A DNA stretch of 6,768 bases. Origin: Acidimicrobiaceae bacterium (GTDB taxonomy: Bacteria > Actinomycetota > Acidimicrobiia > Acidimicrobiales > MedAcidi-G1). The position numbers were made by a program, and so were the translations under genes. Location: NCBI GenBank assembly GCA_002699725.1, contig PACE01000014.1, forward strand, positions 3,014 through 9,781, read 5' to 3'. The notes below the pieces were generated by a model that was not told the origin of the DNA, did not search any database, and saw nothing but the letters and a program-made list of their open reading frames with translations. Each line of letters starts with the position of its first letter. Positions within the stretch are counted from its first letter, which is position 1. This document shows positions 1 through 6,289 of this stretch, in pieces.

Positions 1-816
1 CCGGGACTGCCCGCCCGATTCGAACTCGATCCGACCGTCCCACAGGTCATCCATGAAAGCGGCGGGGATGAACCGGATGTCGGGTTCGACGCCCAGTACC
101 TCGGCGGTGGTGTGCACGTACCCGAGGTCGGTGAAGTAGTCGCGCCCGGTCAGGTTGTACCGCCGGCCGAACGTGGCCGGATTGCCCATCAAAGCCTCGA
201 GGGCCCGGGCCTGGTCATCGACGTGGCCGACCTGGCCGATCGTGGTCCCGTCGCCGGGAACCAGAACCGGTCGTCCGGCCTCCAGCCGGGCGTACATGCG
301 CTGTTCCCGGTCGGGGATGATGTTCCGAGGTCCATAGACCATGGCGAAGGCCACCGTGGTAGCCGGGAAGCCACGCTCCGAGTGGGCCTCGGTGAGCAGG
401 TCTTCGCAGAGCAACTTGTGCATCCCGTACTCGATTTGGTCGTCGCCACGTTCCTCGGGGTGGTCCTCCCTGATGGGAAGTCGTTCGGTGGCTGAGTAGA
501 TGACGGTCGAACTGGCGAACACGTAATGGTCGACCCGTCCGTCGAGGATCTCGACCATGAGTGCCACGTCCTGGGGGTGGTAGGCCGTCATGTCCACGAC
601 GACGTCGAATCTCTGGTGACTGAGAATCTCGCGGACCTGGTCGTGGTCGGAGCGGTCGGCTTTCAGCCGCTTGATGCCGTCGGGAAGCGGCGCCTCGGTT
701 ACCCCCCGGTTCAGGATGGTCACCTCGTGGCCACGGCGGGCCAGTTCGTGGACGAGGGCCAGGCCGTTGAACTGGGTGCCGCCCATGACCAGGACCCGCA
801 GCGTCTCGCTGGTCAA
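1..816 (-). CDS. NAD-dependent epimerase/dehydratase (extended SDR family), C-terminus beyond window
   Basis: This gene reads leftward off the window edge; 272 residues are visible. It looks like an extended short-chain dehydrogenase/reductase of the NAD-dependent epimerase type, probably a cytoplasmic enzyme acting on a nucleotide sugar or similar substrate. Visible landmarks are the Rossmann glycine motif GGTQFNG (residues 12-18), an acidic/Asn-Arg end of beta-2 (ILNRG, 34-38), DMTAY near 75-79, the active-site strand FASSTVIY (100-107), the catalytic YxxxK as YGMHK (130-134), and MVYGPRN (159-165). The GGTxFxG form resembles the CSP41/RNA-binding-like epimerase branch, but the substrate cannot be told. 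The start is TTG at 816-814, which overlaps the upstream esterase stop as TTGA and has GGGAAGG nine bases upstream. The only nearby ATG (codon 11) would remove the first beta strand, and no other start lies just upstream in frame. About 40-60 C-terminal residues are probably missing, judged by usual family length. Family assignment is firm; specific function is not. Confidence 0.88.
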   Translation of the reverse strand, partial: MTSETLRVLVMGGTQFNGLALVHELARRGHEVTILNRGVTEAPLPDGIKRLKADRSDHDQVREILSHQRFDVVVDMTAYHPQDVALMVEILDGRVDHYVFASSTVIYSATERLPIREDHPEERGDDQIEYGMHKLLCEDLLTEAHSERGFPATTVAFAMVYGPRNIIPDREQRMYARLEAGRPVLVPGDGTTIGQVGHVDDQARALEALMGNPATFGRRYNLTGRDYFTDLGYVHTTAEVLGVEPDIRFIPAAFMDDLWDGRIEFESGGQSR

Positions 817-2339
817 GAAACCACGCCTTCCCAGATGTCCCGTTCGTCCGATTCGGGGTCGGCGAGCAGGTCGCACTCGTCGTCGAGGTTCATCACGAGG
901 CGGTGGTCGGGTTCGTAGGGTGGCCAGTCGCCGAGGGTGGGGGTCGAGGGGTCGCCGTCGCAGATGAACGCGATCCAGGCGCCGTGCATGGTCTCGGCGA
1001 GGGCGTCGGGGCGGGGGCCCTCGCCGAGGAACGCATCGGTGCCCGGACCGTCGAGGGTGTTGAACGTGAACGGGATCTCGAGGGCGTGGGCGGCACCGAA
1101 CTGTCCGTCGAACGCCCGGGAGTCCCACGAGAAGCGGTACATCCACGTAGCGGCACCGTTGGCGTGGCGGTTCTCGGCCAGGCGCACGGCCGGTATCCGG
1201 AAAACCCGGTCCGTGCCGATGGCGCAGGCCACCCATCCGGGTTCCACGTCGGAGAGCCGCTGCCGGTAACAGGCCAGCACGGCGTCGGCATCGGGTGACA
1301 TCCGGGCGGTGTAGCGGTGGACCCTGTCCTCGCTGAGGCCGGTCACGCCCCAGAGGGCCATCTCGTCCTCGTTGGTACCGGTCAGGAGGGCGACTTCGCT
1401 CCCGGCCCCGTCGGCAATCAGTTCGTGGGGCGCCCGAGGCAGGGCCTCGTGGCCCCAGACCGGGTAGAAGGGCTCTGGACCGTGTGCAGGCCGGGCGCTG
1501 CGTTCGACGATCACCTGCTGCTGGGCCTCGAGGATCCGGTCGGCGCCGATCTCGAGCAGTTCTGTGGCATCGGGCTCGCCGAGAGCGGCGAGGAACTGTG
1601 CCGAGATCTCCTTGCCGGACTCGGGATCGTGGGTGTTGTGGGCGGCGCCGCTCTGGGCGATGGCCCGGTGGACGAGTCCGGCGGCGTGGGGCGAGGCCAG
1701 CACGTTGCAGACGCTGAAGGCGCCTGCCGACTCGCCGCCGACGGTGACCCGGTCCGGGTCGCCGCCGAACGCCGCGATGTTGTCCCGGACCCATTCCAGG
1801 GCGGCGAGCTGGTCGAGGAAGCCGTTGACGCCGGCTGAGGCGAACCGGTCACCGAGGTGCGGCGAGAGGTGGCAGAAGCCGAGGGCGCCCAGTCGGTAGT
1901 TGATCGTGACGACGACGATGTCGCCCCGGGTGGCGAACGAGGTGCCGTCGTACCAGGGGGTCGCACCCTGGCCGTGCTGGTAGGCGCCACCGTGGATCCA
2001 CACGTAGACGGGGCGTCGGGCGTCGTCGGCCGCCGGCGTCACCACGTTGAGGGTCAGGCAGTCCTCGTCCCAGGGAACGGGCACCTGGTTGGTGAGGCCC
2101 TCGCCGGGGAGTTGCGGCGCTGCCTTCCCGAAGCGGAGGGCATCGCGGACGCCGTCCCACGGTTCGTGGGGAATGGGAGCGGCGAAACGGCGCTCGCCGA
2201 CTGGTGGCTCGGCATAGGGGATGCCGGCGAAGAGTTCGATGCCGCGGCGATGGCGTCCGCGAACCGTCCCGCAGGTGGCCTGTGCAAGGGGAGCGGCCGT
2301 CTCGTTCGCTGGCTCTCCCAAAGACCCGGTCCCGGTCAC
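813..2339 (-). CDS. Type-B carboxylesterase (alpha/beta hydrolase, PF00135 family)
   Basis: This 508-residue serine esterase would hydrolyse carboxylic esters; the natural substrate is unknown. With the GTG at 2339 as residue 1, the family marks appear in order: FAGIPYAEPPVGERRF (37-52), the second family signature as EDCLTLNV (92-99), the oxyanion-hole HGG (116-118), and the nucleophile elbow GGESAG with Ser204. The acid residue is probably Glu326 in GTNEDE, and the catalytic His is His418 in GAAHALEIPF. The full triad is therefore present, and length is normal for bacterial pNB-esterase-like enzymes. There is no hydrophobic N-terminal segment, so a cytoplasmic location is expected. A longer frame opens at GTG 2384 with an ATG at 2366, but neither has a Shine-Dalgarno. 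GTG 2339 has AGGAGGA seven bases upstream, so I chose it. The stop overlaps the epimerase start (TTGA), so the two are probably co-translated. The gene begins 112 bases downstream of the ABC transporter stop on the same strand. Confidence 0.93.
   Translation of the reverse strand: MTGTGSLGEPANETAAPLAQATCGTVRGRHRRGIELFAGIPYAEPPVGERRFAAPIPHEPWDGVRDALRFGKAAPQLPGEGLTNQVPVPWDEDCLTLNVVTPAADDARRPVYVWIHGGAYQHGQGATPWYDGTSFATRGDIVVVTINYRLGALGFCHLSPHLGDRFASAGVNGFLDQLAALEWVRDNIAAFGGDPDRVTVGGESAGAFSVCNVLASPHAAGLVHRAIAQSGAAHNTHDPESGKEISAQFLAALGEPDATELLEIGADRILEAQQQVIVERSARPAHGPEPFYPVWGHEALPRAPHELIADGAGSEVALLTGTNEDEMALWGVTGLSEDRVHRYTARMSPDADAVLACYRQRLSDVEPGWVACAIGTDRVFRIPAVRLAENRHANGAATWMYRFSWDSRAFDGQFGAAHALEIPFTFNTLDGPGTDAFLGEGPRPDALAETMHGAWIAFICDGDPSTPTLGDWPPYEPDHRLVMNLDDECDLLADPESDERDIWEGVVS
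826..832 (-). promoter_or_regulatory. Ribosome binding site for the epimerase gene
   Basis: GGGAAGG on the minus strand lies inside the last codons of the esterase gene, nine bases before the TTG at 816. It supports the TTG start and coupling to esterase translation, because the esterase stop overlaps this start by four bases. Confidence 0.6.
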
Positions 2340-2451
2340 GATCCCATCCTCCTGCTCCCGGCGCATTGATCGAGTAGAAGACACGTTGGGCAGGGAGCCT
2401 TGTCGAACGGTACTCGGCGATGCCCGTCACGGCGTCGTCGGGATCAGCGGC
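2340..2451 (-). other. Intergenic spacer between ABC transporter and esterase
   Basis: These 112 bases contain the esterase Shine-Dalgarno and otherwise little I can name. I looked for a GC stem followed by a T run after the ABC stop and found none. I also found no convincing -35/-10 pair at proper spacing. The spacer is long enough to hold a separate esterase promoter, so whether the ABC gene is in the same operon is open. Confidence 0.5.
2347..2353 (-). promoter_or_regulatory. Strong Shine-Dalgarno deciding the esterase start
   Basis: AGGAGGA on the minus strand sits seven bases before the GTG at 2339. It is the best ribosome binding site in the window. It lies inside the longer reading frame that opens at 2384, so it argues against that longer N-terminus. 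Confidence 0.75.
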
Positions 2452-4323
2452 TCAGGCGTGCCCTTCAGGGCGCGACTCGGCGCGGACGAGAGTGTCCCAG
2501 AGTTCGGCGTAGAGGCCTCCTGCGGCCCGCAACTCGTCGTGGCGACCCCGTTCGACGATGCGTCCGTCGTCGAGGACGACGATCTCGTCGGCGTTCACGA
2601 TCGTGGAGAGTCGGTGGGCGATCACGATCGACGTGCGGCCGGCGAGGGCCTCGGCCAGGGCCTCCTGGACGAGCGCCTCGTTTTCGGTGTCGAGGTGGCT
2701 GGTGGCCTCGTCGAGGACGACGATGTCGGGGTCCTTGAGCAGCAGTCGGGCGATGACGAGCCGCTGCTTCTCGCCGCCGGAGAGGCGGTAGCCGCGCTCT
2801 CCGACGAGGGTGTCGTAGCCCTCGGGAAGTTGGCGGACCACGTCGAGGATGCGGGCGGCCCGACAGGCGGCATCGAGGTCGACGTCGGTGGCTTCGGGGC
2901 GTGCGTAGCGCAGGTTGGCGCCGACGGTCTCGTGGAACAGGTGGGGGTCCTGGGTGACGACGCCGATCCGGGAGCGGAGCGAAGCCTGCCACAGCGACCG
3001 GACGTCCTGTCCGTCGATCTCGATCGAACCCTCCGTGACGTCGTAGAGGCGCGAGAGGAGCGCTGCGATGGTGCTTTTTCCGGAGCCCGAGGGGCCGACC
3101 ACGCCGAGCATCCGGCCCGGTTCCACCTTGAGGTCGATGTCCCGCAGGACCAGGCGGTTGGCCTCGCCGTTGGGAGCCTCGGTCTCAAGCGAGGCCACGG
3201 AGCTCTCGTCGGCGGTCGGATACCGGAACGACATGTTCCTGATACGGACATGGCCACCGGCGGGAATGGACTCGACGGCGTCCGGGGCGTCGGCCAGCGG
3301 GTTCGGGGCGTCGAGCACCTCGAAGACCCGCTCGAACGACACGAAGGCCGACAGCACGTCGACCCGGGCGTTGGTGAGCTGGGCCAGGGGTCCATAGAGC
3401 TGCGCCACGAGTACGCCCATCGAAGCGAGGGTGCCGATGCTGATGGTCTGCTCGATCGCCATTGTCCCGCCCACCCAGTAGACGGCGGCGGTCCCGACGG
3501 CGCCGAGCAGGGTGAGGGCGATGACGAAGGTGCGGCTGTAGAGGGCGCTGCGGATGCCGATGTCGCGGACCCGCCCGGCCTGGTCGGCGAATTCGTAGCG
3601 CTCCTCGTCGGGGCGCCCGAAGAGCTTCACCAGGAGGGCGCCGGACACGTTGAATCGTTCGGTCATGGTGGTGTTCATCGAGGCGTTGAGGTTCATGCCC
3701 TCACGGGTGATATCGGCGACGATGCGTCCGACGCGCCGGGCCGGTAGGACGAAGAGCGGGATGAGGATCAACGAGAGAAGCGTGATGCGCCACTCGAGGA
3801 AGAACATCGTGGCGACGGTCGTGATGCCGGTGATCGTGTTCGCCACGACCGTGCCGAGCGTGCCGGTGAGGGCCCGCTGGGCGCCGATCACATCGTTGTT
3901 GAGGCGGCTGACGAGCGCCCCGGTCTGGGTACGGGTGAAGAACGAGAGTGGCAGGCGCTGCACGTGGTCGAAGAGGGCGACCCGGAGGTCGAAGATGACG
4001 CCTTCGCCGATGATCGCCGACCACCAACGTTCGAGGAACGACAGCAGCGCATGGGCGAGGGCGGCGACGACGACGAGCCCGCCCAGCACGGTGATGCGAC
4101 TGCGGTCGCCGTCGGCGATGGCGCCGTCGATGATCTCGCGGAACAACAGCGGCGGGACGACCCCGAGCACCGACGAGAGCACGACGGTCGCCACGAAGCC
4201 GGCGACCATGGACCGGTAGGGGTGGGCGAACGCCCAGACGCGACGCCGGGTTTCGGCGCTCACCGGGGGGACCCGTCCGCCATGGTGGGACATGGCGTGG
4301 AGCATCCCCATCGGCGCAGACAT
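2452..4323 (-). CDS. ABC exporter half-transporter (fused transmembrane and ATPase domains, MsbA/MdlB-like)
   Basis: This 623-residue protein would sit in the cytoplasmic membrane and pump an unknown substrate outward using ATP. The N-terminal two-fifths form a type-1 exporter membrane domain with about six hydrophobic segments, near residues 38-60, 77-97, 153-175, 178-196, 263-285 and 294-312. The nucleotide-binding domain has an A-loop Tyr368, Walker A GPSGSGKST (410-418), Q-loop Gln458, signature LSGGEKQR (514-521), Walker B ending in LDE (537-539, catalytic Glu539), D-loop SHLD (542-545) and H-loop His570. All ATPase motifs are intact. No second half-transporter lies beside it, so a homodimer is the simplest reading. 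An acidic stretch of about 20 residues (370-389) lengthens the loop after the A-loop. The N-terminus is His/Gly-rich (9-16). The start is uncertain: ATG at 4323 has only a weak Shine-Dalgarno, and in-frame ATGs follow at codons 5, 7 and 11. The gene is divergent from the CoA-transferase gene. Confidence 0.95.
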   Translation of the reverse strand: MSAPMGMLHAMSHHGGRVPPVSAETRRRVWAFAHPYRSMVAGFVATVVLSSVLGVVPPLLFREIIDGAIADGDRSRITVLGGLVVVAALAHALLSFLERWWSAIIGEGVIFDLRVALFDHVQRLPLSFFTRTQTGALVSRLNNDVIGAQRALTGTLGTVVANTITGITTVATMFFLEWRITLLSLILIPLFVLPARRVGRIVADITREGMNLNASMNTTMTERFNVSGALLVKLFGRPDEERYEFADQAGRVRDIGIRSALYSRTFVIALTLLGAVGTAAVYWVGGTMAIEQTISIGTLASMGVLVAQLYGPLAQLTNARVDVLSAFVSFERVFEVLDAPNPLADAPDAVESIPAGGHVRIRNMSFRYPTADESSVASLETEAPNGEANRLVLRDIDLKVEPGRMLGVVGPSGSGKSTIAALLSRLYDVTEGSIEIDGQDVRSLWQASLRSRIGVVTQDPHLFHETVGANLRYARPEATDVDLDAACRAARILDVVRQLPEGYDTLVGERGYRLSGGEKQRLVIARLLLKDPDIVVLDEATSHLDTENEALVQEALAEALAGRTSIVIAHRLSTIVNADEIVVLDDGRIVERGRHDELRAAGGLYAELWDTLVRAESRPEGHA

Positions 4324-4340
4324 GGCGCGAGCCTACGGAG

Positions 4341-4360
4341 GGCGGGTAGCAGCGCCCGCC
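4341..4360. repeat. Short perfect inverted repeat in the divergent intergenic region
   Basis: GGCGGG (4341-4346) pairs perfectly with CCCGCC (4355-4360) around an 8-base spacer. It lies 17 bases upstream of the ABC start. It could be an operator half-site pair or a hairpin in the ABC mRNA leader. All-GC six-base palindromes arise easily by chance in DNA of this composition, so significance is low. Confidence 0.35.
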
Positions 4361-4365
4361 GGGGG

Positions 4366-4395
4366 TTGGACGAAGGGCGAAGGGGGCGGGAGAAT
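4366..4395 (+). promoter_or_regulatory. Possible promoter for the CoA-transferase gene
   Basis: TTGGAC (4366-4371) and GAGAAT (4390-4395) are separated by 18 bases. They match the -35 and -10 consensus at 3 and 4 of 6 positions. The -10-like element ends six bases before the ATG at 4402, so a start of transcription at or next to the ATG would give a leaderless mRNA, which is common in actinobacteria. The call is weak and competes with a conventional Shine-Dalgarno reading of the same bases (GGGAG, 4388-4392). Confidence 0.25.
4388..4392 (+). promoter_or_regulatory. Possible ribosome binding site for the CoA-transferase gene
   Basis: GGGAG lies nine bases before the ATG at 4402 and supports that start over in-frame codons further upstream. 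It overlaps the possible -10 element, so only one of the two readings can be right for a given transcript. Confidence 0.45.
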
Positions 4396-4401
4396 CCCTC
4401 C

Positions 4402-5637
4402 ATGGGAGAGAGTCGCCCGTTGCAGGGCCTGCGCGTGGTCGAGAGTTCCCTTCTGGGGCCCGGGCTCGTGGCCACGTTCCTCGCCGACCTGGGCGCCGAC
4501 GTCGTCAAGGTCGAGCCGCCCGGTGGCGACTACATCCGGCAGATGACCTGGCCGATCGTGGAGGGGACGTCGCTGTTGCACCTGCACACCCACCGGGGCA
4601 AGCGCAGCATCGCCATCGACCTCAAGTCCGACGAGGGGGTCGAGGTCTACAAGGACCTGGTCCGCGGCGCCGACGTCGTCGTGGAGGCCATGCGACCCGG
4701 ATCGCTGGCGAAGCTCGGGCTCGGCGTCGACGACCTGCGGGCCGTCAACCCGCGACTCGTCTTTTGCACCATCTCCGGCTACGGGGCAACCGGCCCCTAC
4801 CGGGACATGCCGAGCCACGGCATCGCCTATGACACGTGGGCGGGCCTGATCGAGCCGGTGGTCGACGAGAAGGGCTTCACCCGGATCCCGACGCTGCCGA
4901 ACGTCGGCATCAACGTGGGTCCGATGATCGGAGCCCTCGGCATCCTGGCGGCCGTGATCCGTGCCCGCGAGACCGGCGAGGGCGTGACCATCGAGGTGGC
5001 GCAGTCCGATGCAGCCGCCTACATGGACTGGTACCGCATCGAGACCTACCGGGCCTACGAGCGGCCCGACGACCTGGTCACGGGCAATCCCTCCGACGGC
5101 TACGAGCGCCGCGCTCCCGGGCTGGCCGGCATGTGGGAGGGCGTCCGCTACCAGATCTATGCGGTGGACGACGGCCACGTGCTGTTCATGGCCTCCGAAC
5201 AGGCCTTCTGGAAGAACTTCTGCGGGGGCGTCGACCGCATGGACCTGTTCGAGAAGTGGCCGGGCTCGACCTACGCCGACCACGCCCGCAACAACACCGA
5301 ACTCCAGGCCGAACTGCGCGACATCTTCCGTACGAGGACTTGCGCCGAGTGGCTGGCCTTCGCCAACGAGGCCAACGTGCCGATCGCCCCGGTCAACACT
5401 CCGCAGACGGTCGCCGACGACCCACAGTTCCGCCACCGCCTGCCGTTCTACGGCATCGACGACGTGGGTGCCGAGCAGTTGCCGTTGCCCATCTACGTGG
5501 AGGGTGAACTCCCGCCCACGCCGACGATGGCGCCGGAGGTCGGCGAGCAGACCGACGACGTCCTGGCCGGCCTCGGCTACGACGCCGACCGCATCGCCGA
5601 TCTGCGTTCGAGGGGGATCGTCGGGCCCAGCGACTGA
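4402..5637 (+). CDS. Class III (CaiB/BaiF family) CoA transferase
   Basis: This 411-residue protein belongs to the family III CoA transferases, cytoplasmic interlocked dimers that move CoA between acyl groups. The N-terminus has the family opening, a GLRVVE strand (9-14) then FLADLGADVVKVEPPGGD (26-43), with RGKRSIAIDLKS (65-76) and VVVEAMRPGSL (92-102) following. The probable catalytic Asp is Asp203 in EVAQSDAA (198-205), matching the position of Asp169 in formyl-CoA transferase. The C-terminal segment NVPIAPVNTPQTVADDPQF (325-343) is the usual family motif. From memory, alignment puts His139 opposite the His of alpha-methylacyl-CoA racemase. The racemase Asp is replaced in the stretch NVGINVGP (167-174), so a transferase fits better than a racemase. 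The CoA donor and acceptor cannot be told. The gene stands alone on the plus strand, divergent from the ABC gene and convergent with the methyltransferase. The frame is open upstream on this strand, but that part is antisense to the ABC gene and has no family similarity. Confidence 0.92.
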   Translation: MGESRPLQGLRVVESSLLGPGLVATFLADLGADVVKVEPPGGDYIRQMTWPIVEGTSLLHLHTHRGKRSIAIDLKSDEGVEVYKDLVRGADVVVEAMRPGSLAKLGLGVDDLRAVNPRLVFCTISGYGATGPYRDMPSHGIAYDTWAGLIEPVVDEKGFTRIPTLPNVGINVGPMIGALGILAAVIRARETGEGVTIEVAQSDAAAYMDWYRIETYRAYERPDDLVTGNPSDGYERRAPGLAGMWEGVRYQIYAVDDGHVLFMASEQAFWKNFCGGVDRMDLFEKWPGSTYADHARNNTELQAELRDIFRTRTCAEWLAFANEANVPIAPVNTPQTVADDPQFRHRLPFYGIDDVGAEQLPLPIYVEGELPPTPTMAPEVGEQTDDVLAGLGYDADRIADLRSRGIVGPSD

Positions 5638-5644
5638 GCGGCGC
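5638..5644. other. Seven-base gap between convergent stop codons
   Basis: The CoA-transferase stop (5635-5637) and the methyltransferase stop (5645-5647 on the other strand) are separated by seven GC-rich bases. No hairpin plus T-run terminator fits here, so transcripts from the two sides probably overlap at their 3' ends or end by a factor-dependent route. Confidence 0.7.
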
Positions 5645-6289
5645 CTACGATCCGGTGTCGTCGGGCGATGCCTTCGTGAACGTGATCGCTGTCCATTCCT
5701 CGCACGTCGTGCGGTGTTCAGCGGTCAGGGAGCCCGCACCGGCGGCCATGTAGAGCGTGGCGACCACGTCCGCCTGTTCCTCGGGGATGCCGCTGACGAC
5801 GAGGCGCCCACTGGTCAGGCGGGCCACGTCTTTGGCGACCGACTCGTGCTCGGAGGGCAACACGTTGACGACGACCAGGTCGAACGGGCCCTCCAGGTCG
5901 GCGATCGGTGTCGCCGAGGCGTCGACCGTGGCGTCGTTGGCGGCGGCGTTGAACTGCGCCCAGGCCACGGCGTCCGGATCGACGTCGATGGCGACGACCG
6001 GGTCGGCACCGACGAGTGCGGCGGCGATCGCCAGCACCCCGGAGCCGCAGCCGACGTCGAGCACCGAAAGGCCCTCCGGTTCGATCCGGTCGATCTCGGC
6101 CAGCACCAGGACGGTGGAGGGGTGCCCGCCGTGCCCGAACGTGGGCCCGGGGTCGATCGAGAACTGGATGCGCCCCACCGGCTCGCACCAGGGGGGGTGG
6201 ACCCCGAACCGGCCGACGACCGACGCCTCGAGGTGCTCCCGCTGGCTGACCGCCCAGTCGGGCAGCTCGGTCGGGCCGTCGGAGGTCAC
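5645..6289 (-). CDS. PrmA-like SAM-dependent methyltransferase, short form without the N-terminal L11-binding domain
   Basis: This 214-residue class I methyltransferase resembles the catalytic domain of ribosomal protein L11 methyltransferase (PrmA). It has FGHGGHPST (51-59, PrmA usually FGTGxHxTT), the SAM-binding LDVGCGSG (77-84), an acidic end of beta-2 IDVD (101-104), and FDLVVVNVLPSE (136-147), the counterpart of the PrmA DLVxANIL motif. Only about 50 residues precede the FGHGG motif, well short of full-length PrmA (about 290 residues in E. coli), so the L11-recognition domain appears absent and the substrate may differ. The start is GTG at 6289-6287, overlapping the amidohydrolase stop as GTGA. 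An in-frame ATG at 6340 would add 17 residues that run inside the amidohydrolase gene and show no family similarity. No strong Shine-Dalgarno is visible, which fits translational coupling. The stop faces the CoA-transferase stop across seven bases. Confidence 0.82.
   Translation of the reverse strand: MTSDGPTELPDWAVSQREHLEASVVGRFGVHPPWCEPVGRIQFSIDPGPTFGHGGHPSTVLVLAEIDRIEPEGLSVLDVGCGSGVLAIAAALVGADPVVAIDVDPDAVAWAQFNAAANDATVDASATPIADLEGPFDLVVVNVLPSEHESVAKDVARLTSGRLVVSGIPEEQADVVATLYMAAGAGSLTAEHRTTCEEWTAITFTKASPDDTGS

Noticed and set aside
1317..1838. A 173-codon plus-strand frame opposite the esterase
   Set aside because: It is antisense to the catalytic core of the esterase and has no recognisable features.
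2400..2451. Possible intrinsic terminator after the ABC transporter
   Set aside because: Only 3-4 base stems can be drawn and no T run follows on the minus strand.
2221..3747. A 508-codon open frame on the plus strand, antisense to the ABC transporter and esterase start
   Set aside because: Its translation is low-complexity Gly/Val/Asp/Glu-rich with no recognisable domain. It is the kind of long antisense frame expected opposite G/C-ending codons, while the opposite strand encodes a complete ABC exporter with all motifs.
3964..4401. N-terminal extension of the CoA-transferase frame upstream of 4402
   Set aside because: The frame happens to stay open, but the added residues are antisense to the ABC gene. 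The family N-terminus begins right after the ATG at 4402.
4333..5436. A 367-codon open frame on the minus strand inside the CoA-transferase gene
   Set aside because: It is a composition-driven shadow of a clear CaiB/BaiF gene. It shows no domain motifs and is rich in His, Val, Asp and Gly.
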